Shown here piece after piece: positions 11,220 to 21,874 of a stretch of DNA of 64,000 nt. Position 1 is the first letter of the stretch. Each line of letters begins with the position of its first letter. Position numbers and translations under genes: made by a program. Below the pieces are notes generated by a model. That model was not told where the DNA came from and made no database searches. It was given only the letters and a program-made list of their open reading frames with translations. Origin of the DNA: Anastrepha obliqua. Its lineage: Eukaryota > Arthropoda > Insecta > Diptera > Tephritidae. The DNA lies in contig NC_072893.1 of the NCBI RefSeq assembly GCF_027943255.1, forward strand, positions 18,870,001 to 18,934,000. The letters run 5' to 3'.

Positions 11220-11640
11220 CCTTAGCCTTCTCGATGAGCTGTCGCAAGGTAAAGATGGCATCTATTGTCGATATGTTCCGTCTGAATCCTTGTTGTTCTT
11301 CTGCAATGCCAGTTTCCGCAATATAGTCAGCTTTTAGTAAAAGTCAGCTATTTTAGTAAAAAGTTTTAGCACGGAGCTAGGCAAGGTAACTAACTCCCTT
11401 ATAGTTGTCTAGCAGATTCTTTTCGCTCTTTTCGATGATAGGAAGCGTTTAGCTGTGCTTCCAGGCCGAAGGGACTGTGCGAATTTGCAGAATGGGGTTA
11501 AAAAATCAGCAAGACCGAAAAAACCTCTACTGTACTTTATAATTTTATTTGCAATTTGATCTGGCCTCGGGGATTTTCTATTTCTAAACTTGGCGGTACT
11601 ACGTTCTACGTCCTCTTCCACTTATGTTTTGTGTATTTAT
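11220..11640 (-). mobile_element. LINE reverse transcriptase fragment
   Basis: On the minus strand, from 11621 downward: KFRNRKSPRPDQIANKIIKY, an RT block preceding the palm, then FLTPFCKFAQSLRPGSTAKR. Around 11330-11230 another frame gives GIAEEQQGFRRNISTIDAIF followed by TLRQLIEKAKD, the conserved QxGFRxxxSTxDA block. RT fragment of a LINE, broken by at least one frameshift and lacking the YADD block. Confidence 0.75.
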
Positions 11641-11899
11641 TGCTCTGATTTCTAGGTCTTCTGATGCTGTATTTTATTAAGCCCAAAATTTATGTAGGCA
11701 CATATTTACACGCACCGAAAAAGGTATTAGCTCAGTTCCTCTCCTGTCGGCATATGAGGCTATATACTGTCGATCGTCCCAATTACTTCCATTGCGTTTA
11801 TAGGTGCTTCTAAGGAGACATCGGAAAAGCTGCAGTAGTGTTATATTAACCCACTACGGTCTTATCTTCTGTACGATATTGTTTTGAGTGTTTCACTCA

Positions 11900-12300
11900 A
11901 AAGTCTATGCTTCTCGTCGGTTCGTCAGAAACTGACCGCCTTCTCTGCTGCTGCTGCTGTAACTGTTGCTGCATTGCTTTGCGCTCCCAATCGTCGGAGT
12001 CGCGTCATGATCTCACTTGCGAACGTTTAGGCTGCCTCCGCCTTACGGCTAGTTGCGCACATATCTCGTATGAGGATTCTGGAGGATGGTTGATGATCCA
12101 GCGCTTGTTTGAGAATAGCTCTTTCCTCTCTAAAGCGGACGCAATAAAAAGTCACGTATTCTGCGCTTTCGTCAGTATTCGGGCAGTTCGGATAGAAAGC
12201 GCTGTCTGCCAGCTTAAAACAATGCAGGTATTCCCGACAACCATGCCCGCTGAGCAACTGCGACAGGTGATAGTCTGTGTCTCCATAATTTCTTAGTAGC
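11900..12300 (-). mobile_element. LINE C-terminal knuckle relic (same type as 5560-6270)
   Basis: An open 76-aa minus-strand frame reads LSGHGCREYLHCFKLADSAF, then YPNCPNTDESAEYVTFYC and VRFREERAILKQAL. The C-X2-C...H/Y-X4-C pattern with FRE(E)R is the post-RNase H knuckle of R1/I-type LINEs; the expected His of the knuckle is Tyr here. The glutamine/cysteine-rich plus-strand frame over the same DNA is a shadow. Confidence 0.7.
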
Positions 12301-12539
12301 TACTAATCAACACGAGGTATGAGTTTGTAAGTGCAACGCCCGCTTTGTGACTGATCCCACCGCTGCTGCCACCAGCCTATTATCAGCATTCGCTCAGTAG
12401 CTTTTTGTACTGGTGTTGAGCCGATTTATTTCATGTGCCAAGAGCTTCAGAGGTAGCTTTCCAGTTATTACACAGTTTGCATCATCAAACGCCGTTCTGA
12501 AGGCGTAAGCTATATGCAGCGCGCCTTTCATGTATGTCT

Positions 12540-12985
12540 GGGTGACTTCCCGTAGATTAGGTTTTTTGGCCCCCGCCTAGGCTAGTGCGCAAAGTCGTGA
12601 GATCCTTCTGGCCACGGGTAGATCGGAGGCGCTCGAAGGAACTTCTAAGGCTAACAAAGCGGCAACTCTCGAATGTGGTGTGTATCCTTACCGCACATTG
12701 TCCGTTAGGTGTCCATGCGGTAGGGATTTGGATTGCTTCAAGTCCTTTCTGCAAAAGCTGTCTGGAGGACGAGATGGAATCATCTCAGCATTTTCTTCCC
12801 AGCTGCCTTCGTCTAGAATCTGGAATCACTTTCTTCTCCCTCTCGTCGGGCAAAGGTTCAGGCATCTGGGTTCTCACTTTTTCGTTACACCTGCGGATAT
12901 TGCGGCTTTAAATATCACACAGCTGGTAAAATTCATCAGTCGCTTAAAGCGGATAATACGAACGTAAATCGCCATTGTTGGTCTT
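12540..12985 (+). mobile_element. LINE RNase H tail and knuckle relic (GHCPLGVHA family, copy 1)
   Basis: Two plus frames carry the same protein end: ELLRLTKRQLSNVVCILTAH, CPLGVHAVG, then CKSCLEDEMESSQHFLPSC, and after a shift GSHFFVTPADIAALNITQLV with KFISRLKR. The C-X2-C...H-X4-C knuckle is intact in spacing but the frame is broken in the middle. The sequence is closely related to 52240-52630. Confidence 0.8.
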
Positions 12986-12999
12986 CACCCTACAAGCCA

Positions 13000-14100
13000 G
13001 AAGAAAGGCCTTTCTTCCTTATTTCCACCTGTCTGGTTCTTTTCAAATTTAGAATTTTGTCCAAGTTGGTCCCTCGCAAGAGGACAGCCGTTTATCATAA
13101 GTAAAACAAAATTTACATTCAATCGAACTATTCTCGCATGCCACAGATTTCAAGCACGCGACCGTGTCAGATCGGCCTAAATGGTGCATATCAAAGCTTC
13201 TCCTAAGGGGGTGCCAAATACAAATCTACTTTTATATAAGAAAAACCTCTATAAATCTAAAATACCGTACTTTGTTTTATAAGCCATTTCAGTTGTTACT
13301 ACAGCACATACATATAAACTGTATACATACACATATATTGCATTAGTAGTTGTAGTGGTAGCAGAGTTAGTAAAATATACGCAAGTTGTGTGTATCCACC
13401 GGTAGAACAACTGCTTAAACAAGCGTTAGCAATATTTGGCAACTTGTTGCTGCCACATGTAATCTCTTAGGCTCTTGGACCTGTTTTATTCAATTGGTTT
13501 TTCAAGCACACACACACATACATACACATACTGAAACGCCTATTACTATTCTGCTGCTTCTAAGTGTTGGTGTCAGTCATCGTAGTGCCGGCCAAAGAAG
13601 TGTGACGGAAGGGCTGGACGTGTAGTCTACAATACCACATTTTTCGTCTTTTTGTCTACGTATTTAGTTTTGTCTTTTATTTATTTGCCTTCCTACGTGA
13701 CTGCACTGACATTCCTCGCAAACAGAAGTAACAAAAAACACGCACAGCCCAGCGAAAGACAACTGTTGAATGTTAATCGTTTTTGTACACATTTGGCCCA
13801 TCGAATAGGTTTACCGAATGGTATTTATTGATTTCGTTTCTGCTTTGGTCTAAAGCATACGGGTCTGCTACGTTACAACTACACAGTTTACGAGTATTTT
13901 GAAAAAACAGACAGCACCAGTAGATTTTACACGCATGACTTCATAGGTTTGTATTGATATAGAGTTTGCTGCAAGACGAAAAGAAGTTTGGTGAATTGCA
14001 TTTAAAAGGGTGTAAATTTAGGGATTATTATTATTATTGCACTACTGCGCAATGCAACGAAAAGAAATCTATTGTGCAAAGCCTGCTGAGGTAGCATATA
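13000..14100. other. Non-coding, apparently unique DNA
   Basis: No coding region is supported. There are short CA/CATA microsatellites around 13330 and 13510-13530. It may be intergenic or intronic. Confidence 0.4.
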
Positions 14101-14102
14101 TT

Positions 14103-14831
14103 TTAAGGGGGGAAGCTGGTCTAGAGCGCAAAAAATGGGCATATTTTATGAATTTATTTTGACTCAACAAAGGAATCAATCGAAAATCTGTGAAATAGGT
14201 TTAATAATATAGCTTTCATGGTACAAATACAAAATTTTTCGTCTGAATTAATTTCAAAATGGCCGCTGTCCAGCAGTTCTCCTAAAGCGCCTTTTTTTCT
14301 AGTGGGTCCACTGCCGAAGACGTAAACTCCTTAATTTTTGTCCTGGATCAAAAAATAAAATTTTTTTAGTTTCTATATAACAACAGAAAGAGACGTACGT
14401 AGGATTTTTTCGATATTTTGTTTTTTCGCGAAATGGTGCACGTTTGAACAAAAAGTTACAATTTTCACTATAAAGAACGACATAAAATTGTTGATTAAAA
14501 AAAAAACTATGTAATATAAATAAAAAATCCTACGTACGTCTCCGGAGAAAGGTATTTCGAATGTATTGTCAAAATTTCGTAAGAATCGGTAAAGATTTGT
14601 TCGAGTTATGTCTTCGGCCAGTTGTGATTTCGAGAAAAACGCGTTTAAAGTTGTAAGTAGCGTTCGGGGCATACCTGCGAGGCACTGCCGTCGAATGAAA
14701 AATTTGGGCATTTAGACATTTTTGCTGACATCCCTCATTTGGTATATTATTTCTAAGACCCTAAAGCACCTTTCAAGACAAAAAAAATTTTTTCGATTTT
14801 TTCAAAATTCTAGACCAGCTTCCCCCCTTAA
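14103..14831. mobile_element. TTAA-flanked MITE with perfect 19-bp terminal repeats
   Basis: TTAA at 14103-14106 and again at 14828-14831 brackets a non-coding element of 721 bp. Its ends are perfect inverted repeats: GGGGGGAAGCTGGTCTAGA (14107-14125) and its complement (14809-14827). TTAA target duplication is the hallmark of piggyBac-superfamily transposition, but a G-run at the 5' end is unlike the usual CCC start, so the superfamily is inferred. Inside are AT-rich stretches with an inverted pair CCTACGTACGTCTC (about 14530) and AGACGTACGTAGG (about 14392). No transposase is encoded, so it would have moved in trans. Confidence 0.8.
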
Positions 14832-14834
14832 GGC

Positions 14835-17290
14835 TTTTTAAAAATAAGCTGGGGTTTATTGTTCCATAATTTATATGCAGGCACAATAGTAGGACCAAGG
14901 TGGTGTAGCCATTTTCTGCCTACTGCAGGACATTTACAAAAAATTTATTCTGAATTTTCAGTGTCCATTTCACAGAATCGGCAGATGATTTTTTAAGTGG
15001 TATCCCAGGTTATAGTGGCCTGTAAAGTAACCAGTTAGAAGCTTTCAGTCTACTTTGCTGAGTAAAAGTAGCTTATCAGAAATTCCTCTGTCTGGCGTTA
15101 GGAATTGTTTCGCTTGTCGCTGACCGATAGAATTTCGCCAGTGTTTAATGAACTTCTTCGCCTCCCACCTCCTAAGAATTTCGTTGATGTGACGCTATGT
15201 AAGTCCACATAAAGGTTCAGAACCAATTAGGGTTTTGTTTAGCTAGATGGTTCGCTATTTCATTTCTCTCGTGTCCTTCGTGCCCAGGAACCCAACCCAA
15301 TAAGAATGTGTTGAAGTTACCTAGCATACCACCTCGATCAAAAAGTTCCCGAAACAACTGCCAGGTGACGCTTTTAGTCAATTGATTTGAGTGTTGTGTT
15401 TATGTTAGGTTCTCACATCTTGATTAAAACTCCTGCCAAAATTGTATCACCATTGTTGACATTTGTAGAAGTTACGCTGTCTTCAGTAAATTTACCTCTG
15501 CGCGAATTTTCGATTTTTGACAGTTTTAAAAATGGATTTGATTTTGGCCCTACGAGCGAAAACCTTAGAAATGTGGGGAAACTATTTCAGTGTTTCGGTA
15601 ATGATACCCTAAAGAAAACAGCCATTTACGAGTGGCATCAACGCTTCAGAAGAGATCGTGAGCCCATCGAGAATGACGAACGTATTGGCAAGCCGTGGGC
15701 ATCGAAAACTGATGAAATCATCAAGAAAGTGAAAGAAAAGTTGATCAATAACCGCAAGCTAACCATCAGAGAGCTGCCAGAGGACTTCAACATTGCTTAT
15801 GAATCCATACAAGGCATTGTAGTGAAAGTTTGGTAGGGTTTGCGTCAAGTTGATACAAAGTTTGTCCTATAGTACCTAAATTTCTAAAAAGATCGCGTGG
15901 TTGGTTTTATGAGTACGACGCGCAATTCCGGTTTCAGGGTAGTGGGTGGAGAGCTTCAAATGAACCAATACCAAAAAACACGTATTTTTCTGTCCAAAAA
16001 TAAAACGATGGGCATGGTTCTTAAGTACTACAAGGGTATTGCAGACCAAGAATCTTTGGCAGAAGCTCAGGCAGGCTCAGACAGTCAATAAGAACCATTA
16101 TATGGGCATTATAAGACGTTTACGTGAAGCAATTCCCACACAAAAAAAATTATTTGTAGGAAAACAACTTGTGGACTTTGCACCATAATATCGTACCGTC
16201 GCCCCGTGCCTACATTATCTGTAATTTTGAGCACGAACGAAAGAAAACCAACAGCCATCGAATTCACTTGATGTGGCTAACTGCGATTTTTTTTCTGGAG
16301 AAACTACTCCGGCAGGATCGGCGTTAGTGAATTGCAGGTTGCAGTTGATGAGGAGTACTTTGAAGGCAATAATATCACTTTTGAGGATTGAACTTGAACT
16401 TTAAATTTTCTGCATGTATTCCGTGAACTTTTTGATCGAGCGGTATTAAAATGATTCAGGCAGTCATTTGAGGTGGTTGTAGTTGATACAAGGACTTTCA
16501 AAGCCGCCTGACTACCTAAAAATATATATATAAATGTGAGTTCCTTCCATTTTTCTACGGAGACATTCCTTCACACATATCTCGATGGCATGTATTTCTG
16601 CTTGGAAGATTGTTGGATAAAGACGCATTGGACTCGATTTTTTGAATTTAGGCCCATTGATTCACGCATCTGTTCTACCATCGTCTAATTTCGCTCCATC
16701 AGTGTACCCTATCTGGGATCCGGGTTTGAAGTTGATAGAATTATTTTTCTAGGCCGTACGTTCATAAAGGAGAACTTGGAAGTTCCTGTACAGAATGGGT
16801 TTGGGAGATAATGTATCCACCCTATAAAGAATAAAAGTATGTCGGAAGTCTTCTAAGATCTTCAGAAGTCCTTTCATATCTCCACTTTTTTAGATAGCAG
16901 ATGCCTTTTAATCTTAAGGCGCTCAAATCTGCTTCGTTTTCAATTAAAATGGCATGCGATGGAATGCATAGAAGCACATCTAATGCGCGAGTTGACCATG
17001 TTTTCATTGCTCCTGTTATACCGACGCAGATGAGGCAGTACAATTTGTTGAGACCACTGCCCGATTTTCGTTGCTTAACTTTAGGCCACCAAACAACGGA
17101 AGCGTAGGTGACTATAGGTTTAACAACTGTAGTGAATATCCAGAAAGTCATTTTGGGGCTGGGTCCTCATGTTTTTCCAAAAAGTCTTGTGCAGGCATAG
17201 AATTCCCTTGTAGCTTTTGCAGTAACTTTCTCAAGATGAGATTTCGAAGTGAGCGTTTTTTCAAGGTTGATACTTCGGGATAGTGACAAC
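14835..17290 (-). mobile_element. LINE with RT thumb and RNase H (copy A), split by a mariner
   Basis: Minus strand, reading down from 17290: VVKPIVTYASVVWWPKVKQR (17150-17060) with ALDVLLCIPSHAILIENEA and LSALRLKGICYLKKWRYER, the RT thumb of a jockey/I-like LINE; then YTDGAKLDDG (near 16700), the first RNase H Asp; then ALVSTTTTSNDCLNHFNTA-like sequence up to 16446. A mariner occupies 15329-16443. The LINE resumes with LLGWVPGHEGHERNEIANHL (15300-15240), the RNase H C-terminal block, and a degraded knuckle region down to about 14840. Frames are interrupted. Without the mariner the LINE segment is about 1.3 kb. It is colinear with copy B (20905-21670), which lacks the mariner. Confidence 0.85.
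15329..16443 (+). mobile_element. Mariner element with TIRs and TA duplication (copy M3), nested in a LINE
   Basis: The left end CCACCTCGATCAAAAAGTTC follows TA at 15327-15328. The right end is the near complement (GAACTTTTTGATCGAGCGG, to 16443) followed by TA at 16444-16445. Between them a broken transposase runs forward: FKNGFDFG...ENLRNVGKLF, IYEWHQRFRRDREPIENDER (first HTH and linker), KTDEIIKKVKEKLINNRKLT, RELPEDFNIAYESIQGI. A large deletion removes the DETW block, and relics YEYDAQFR, SVQK, GIVHH-like and the closing FEGNNITFED follow in shifted frames. The ORF's extra N-terminal 50 residues come from leader sequence and are not transposase. About 1.1 kb, non-functional. The copy at 51360-53120 is the same family. 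Confidence 0.88.
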
Positions 17291-17700
17291 TTTGGCAACT
17301 AGTAATAAATAGAAGCATATTTGTGTGGTTCTAAAATACTAAAAAAACACGAAGAAAGTAAAAAATATGCAAAAGTTACCTCTATTACCTTATATGCTTC
17401 TGCCAAACTAGGAACTAGAAATATTTCCATTCGCACAGCTGCGTAAATAAAATGCAATGATTAAAAAAATAACACTACATAAACCACCCTGTTTAAGTAA
17501 TGAAAGAGATACGAGTAAAATCCAGCAAGCTTTTTAGAAAATAGGTGGGGTGCCGTCTACTTCTAAGCAAGTAAAGAAATATGAATTATTTCAAGTTAAA
17601 ACTTCGCCGGGTACAAAAAGTTTTGACTTATTGCAACATTGATTTTTCCTGCATAAAATTCCATACTTTTGCTTGCTTTTCCGTTTTTTGTTTTTTGTGT
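17291..17700. other. Unassigned AT-rich stretch
   Basis: Nothing recognisable lies between two LINE relics. Confidence 0.4.
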
Positions 17701-18650
17701 TGGCGCACTGCCACAGACTGTCGAAGGAAAGAGAACTCAGTGACCTTAATCGTCTAGCTGCCAACCCCGGACATTTACCAAGAAAGTTCTCAACAGTCTC
17801 CTTCTCTGACGGTAAGTGATAAGCCTAGCTTTCCGTGTGTGCCGATCGTCCAATGATTGGTAAATACAGCTACCAGTTTGTAAATTGAAAGGCGGGGAGT
17901 CCCCGTCTACTGTACTGTGCCCTTTGTCTATTATTCTTGGGCCATAGAAGTTTGGAAATATCACACGAGGAAATGGAGTTCCATATTTTCTGCGCTTTCC
18001 CGAGAAATAAGTTGTGCGATTCCCTTTTAACAACAGTCAGGGGGATGGCGATGACCATGTCGGAGGTCTCTCAGACCAATTCAGGAGTCGACTTCCTGGC
18101 AAGTTCATCAGCAATTTCCTGTCCCTCTATGTTCCTATTTCCTGGAACCCAATTCAGGAAAATGTTACCTGCATACCCAAGAGATTTGATCTCCTCCTTA
18201 CAGGAGTTGACTAGTTTGGATCTGCATCATGGCGTCGTTAAAGCCTTGATCGCGGCTTAACATATATCATTCGCTTCCACGTTCCCTAACCATTTTGTAT
18301 GCCTGTAGGATCGCCAAGACTTTCGCGTGAAAAACACTAGCAGTATACGGAAATTTTAAGGAAATCGATAAGTTGGCTCGTTTAGAGAAAACCCCTGCTC
18401 CGACTCCCGATTAATTCTTAGTGTCGTGAGTGAAAACAGAGGTACCAGCTATCTCTACTATCTGACGTTTGCAGATTCAACATAGGCCGCTCCACGTTGT
18501 AGGACAATTTCAAGACGTTCAACATAACTTAGCAGCATCAAAATCCTAGAACCCAACCGAGTTTATTAATAAGTTTAAACCATTCAGGGACCCACTCAAG
18601 CTAGCACAAAAATTTCATTACAATCGATCCAGCCGTTAGGAGGAGTTCGG
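17700..18650 (-). mobile_element. LINE RNase H and knuckle relic (NIEGQEIADELAR family)
   Basis: The minus strand at 18250-18070 reads AAIKALTTP, RSKLVNSCKEEIKSLGYAG and LNWVPGNRNIEGQEIADELA, the C-terminal half of an I-type RNase H domain (the usual VPGH His is Asn). Farther down, 17880-17720 gives a degraded knuckle in shifted frames (ETVENFLGKCPGLAARRLRS-like). Stops and shifts throughout. The same region is present at 29280-30170, 31000-31340 (opposite strand), 31370-32060 and 60340-60900. Confidence 0.8.
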
Positions 18651-19275
18651 CTTCATAGCCATGTTAAGGCTAGCAACACATACTCGTATACCGGTACAGG
18701 TACGGGTACAGATATAAGCTTGTGATAGCACAGCTATTCGCAAAAATTCTACACCAAAGTGAGATCAAACCTCTGATAAAGTGTGTGATGTATGAAAAGC
18801 GTGAATCACTCCAATTTATTTTACGCCAGGCGAAAAGGTTACGGGAGAAGCGGCTGTAAGACGATAGAGAAGAATAAAAAATGTCTCACCGCTTCTGTAA
18901 CTTTCCGCTCTTTTGCGCTCAAAAAAGTGACAGAAACTCATTATTATATTTCCGAAAATTGGAAAACTTATTTCGAATATTTGAAAACATGCCTCTGAAA
19001 TCAAATTATGGGAATAAAACGATAAAAGAGAAACGTAGCACATGATATCGATATCGACCGAGCTCTTCCTGTGATACAACCAAAAATCGTCAATATGGTT
19101 TTGAAAAACTAAGTATGTTGGACGGATACTATCATACAAGTGACTCAAGTATTTTGGGCAGTGCTCTGCGTATTTGAATATAACTGGAAAATTGTAGGAA
19201 TGCAATTATAAAACTTTCAGAAATTACTGCGCATAGTCTCAGCTATTATAATTAGAAAAAAACTGATCGAGATGT
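18651..19275. other. Unassigned stretch
   Basis: No supported gene. A short run near 18685-18715 alternates GTACCGGTACAGGTACGGGT, a small degenerate repeat. Confidence 0.35.
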
Positions 19276-19279
19276 CTTT

Positions 19280-20650
19280 CAAAAATGACCAAACAAACGT
19301 TCTTTCCAAAAATATTAAAAAAATAACTAAAAAAACCTTAAATAATCTGAGCGAAATCTTTTTGAAAAATTACTAAAAAATCTTCTTCCAAAAAATGACT
19401 AAAAATATTGACAAAGAGGACTAAAAACCCTTCTTCCAACAAATTTTGAGCACTGAAACTAGTTTTTGAAATTACTTAAAAAAGCCCCTAAAAATCTATA
19501 AAAAAATTACTAACAAATAAGTTTTGTTTTGACAAATTTTTCATAAAAGTTAAGCTTTTTGATGACCAAGAAAGCCTTCTTCGCAAAAATGTTGCAAAAA
19601 TTACTAAAAACTTTTTCCAAAAAATTGTAAACACATTAATTTTTGAAATTACTTAAAAACCCCTTAAAAATGTTTAAAAATAATAACAAAAAAAAACCTT
19701 CAAAAAAATAAATTTTTTTTGATACATTTTTCTTAAAAGATAAGCTCTTTGATGACCAAGAAAACTTTCTTTCCAAAAATGTTGCAAAAAATTACTAAAC
19801 AAAACTTCAAAATTAATAAAAAAAAAAATTTCAACAAATTATTCCTAAAAGGTAAAAAAAAATGACTAAAATCACTTTAAAAAATCAGTTCCATAATTTT
19901 TTCAAAAAATGACTAAAAAAACTTTCTTCCCAAAAATATTGGAAAAAAAGACTAAACACACTTAAAAAAATCAGTTCCATATTTTTTTCAAAAATGACTA
20001 TAAAAACTTTATTCCCACAATTAATATTTGAAATTACTTAAAAGTCTCTTAAAAATGTTTGAAAGAATAACAAAAACAAAAACATCATAAAAAAAAATTT
20101 TTCTTCGATTAATTTTTTTTAAAAGTTAAGTTTTTTGATGACCACGAAACCCTTGTTTTCAAAAATCTTGCAAAAAATTACTAAACAAAACATCAAAATT
20201 AATAAAAAAAAAATTCCGACAAATTTTTCCTAAAAGGTAAAAAGAAATGCCTAAAAACACTTTAAATCTCAGTGCCATATCTTTTTCAAAAATTACTAAA
20301 AAAACTTTTCTCTCAAAAACATTGCAAAAATGACTAAAACACTTTTCTCCCAAAAAATTTTGAACACAAAAAATTAATTTGGAATTAATTGAAATGACAA
20401 AGAAACTCTTAAAAATGTTAAAAAAAAGTAATTAAAAAATCCTTCTTCCCAAAAATGTTGCAAAAAATGACTAAAACAATCTTCAAACAAATAAATTTTT
20501 TTGGCAGTTTTTTCTTAAAGGTAAGCTTTTTGATGACCCAAAAGAGTTCTTCTCAAAAATGTTGCAAAAAATAAAAAAAACAGCCTTCAAAAAAAATTTT
20601 TTTTTTTTCAAAAAGTTTTTTTTTAAGTAAGCTTTATCCACAAAAATTTT
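19280..20650. repeat. AT-rich tandem array, about 192-bp period
   Basis: The word TTTTTGATGACC(A/C)A recurs at about 19556, 19747, 20132 and 20527, spaced by about 190, 385 and 395 bases, that is one or two steps of about 192. Around it the same string of elements repeats: AAAAATGTTGCAAAAA, ATTACTAAAAAA, TTTTTCxTAAAAGxTAAG. Units are diverged by indels in A/T runs. About seven units; entirely non-coding. Confidence 0.7.
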
Positions 20651-20654
20651 AAAA

Positions 20655-20905
20655 ATATTAAAGCGGACCGAAGATATTTCGCTGTAAAAACTCTAACAAA
20701 ATTTTCCGCAGTGAGTAAATATGAAAATAATTATTTTTTTTTTAATTTTTTCAATCACAACTTCAGCCTACAAGCAAAGCAATTATTAGAAGAAGTGGCG
20801 GCAATGTCCTAAATACTTGAGTCATGCGACACGAAATGTCACCACTGGCTGACAGTAGGGGTTACAGCAGGGTCAGTCAAGTTAAATTCTATATTAGAAC
20901 GGCAA
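20655..20905. repeat. Segment duplicated at 21812-24290 (copy without pogo)
   Basis: It begins ACCGAAGATATTTCGCTGTA and includes TTACAAGCAAAGCAATTATT-like sequence and GCTGACAGTAGGGGTTAC. The second copy is split by the pogo element: the first part at 21812-21874, the rest at 24131-24290. This copy therefore shows the pre-insertion site (AAATATGAAAATAATTA). Confidence 0.75.
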
Positions 20906-21670
20906 CGGATTTTTTCATTTCACATTTCACATTCCGGGGTTGATTGTTCCAAAAATTATAAGGAGACACGACAGTACCACCAAGGTGGTGTAGCCGTTTT
21001 CTGCCTAGTGCAGGACATTCACAAAAAAATGTGTTCTGAATTTTCAGTGTCCATTTCACAGAATCGGCAGATGATGGTGGGTTTTTATTAAGTGGCATCT
21101 CAGCATACACTGGCCTGCAAAGTAACCAGTTAGAAGTCTAAAGTCTACTCTGCTGAGCAAAAGTAGCTTATCAGAAATTCCTCTGTCCGGCATTAGGAAT
21201 TGTTTTGCTTGCCGCTGACCGATAGAATTTCGCCAGTTTTAAGCGAACTTCGTCACCTCCCACTTCCAGAGAAGTTCGTTGATGTGGCGCCTCTTAAGTC
21301 CACATAAAGGTTCAGGATCAATTAGGGACATGTTTACTCCCTTTTTAACAATAGCTAGATGGTTCGCAATTTCGTGTCCAAGAACCCAGCCCAATAACAA
21401 TGTGTACAAGTTCCCTAGCATATTCAAAAGATTCAGCCAGTTATGTACTATTTTTGAGACGATTGTAGTTAATAGAAGGGCTTTCACAGCCGCCTGTCTG
21501 TTCTATTGTACTCGATAAGGCCTATTGAATGCCGCCCCTGTTCTACTATATATCTTCTAATTTCGAAGATTTGGGCTTGAAAGTGATGGAATTATTTTTC
21601 CAGGTCGTACGTTCATAATGAGAACTTGGAAATTCCTGAAAAGAATGGATTTGGGTGATAGTATTTCGTT
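20905..21670 (-). mobile_element. LINE RNase H and knuckle relic (copy B, no mariner)
   Basis: The minus strand at 21487-21239 reads KALLLTTIVSKIVHNWLNLL, NMLGNLYTLLLGWVLGHEIA and NHLA, the RNase H C-terminal region. 21110-20920 carries a degraded knuckle ending ECPALGRKRLHHLGGTVVS. It is colinear with copy A at 14835-17290 but has an uninterrupted joint at CTAGCATATTCAAAAG, the place where copy A carries mariner M3. Confidence 0.8.
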
Positions 21671-21874
21671 TGATATCCTGTTTTAATAAAACTAATTAAA
21701 TGAATTTCATTTTTAAGATTGGTGGCAACCTTCTTTGGAATTCAAATATCACGGTAAAGTGTTTTAAATAAATTTCGTTTGATATCCTTTTTAAATAAAT
21801 TTATTATTAATATAACGCACCGAAAATATTTCACTTTAAACAACTCTAAACAAAAATTTTCAGCATTGAATATA

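Noticed and set aside
17937..18260. 107-aa plus-strand open frame
   Set aside because: It is the exact antisense of an RNase H block (NIEGQEIADELA on the minus strand); the same shadow recurs at 29588-29866 in another copy.
19280..20650. CRISPR-like regular repeats
   Set aside because: Period is about 192 bases, units are AT-rich and diverged, and the genome is eukaryotic.
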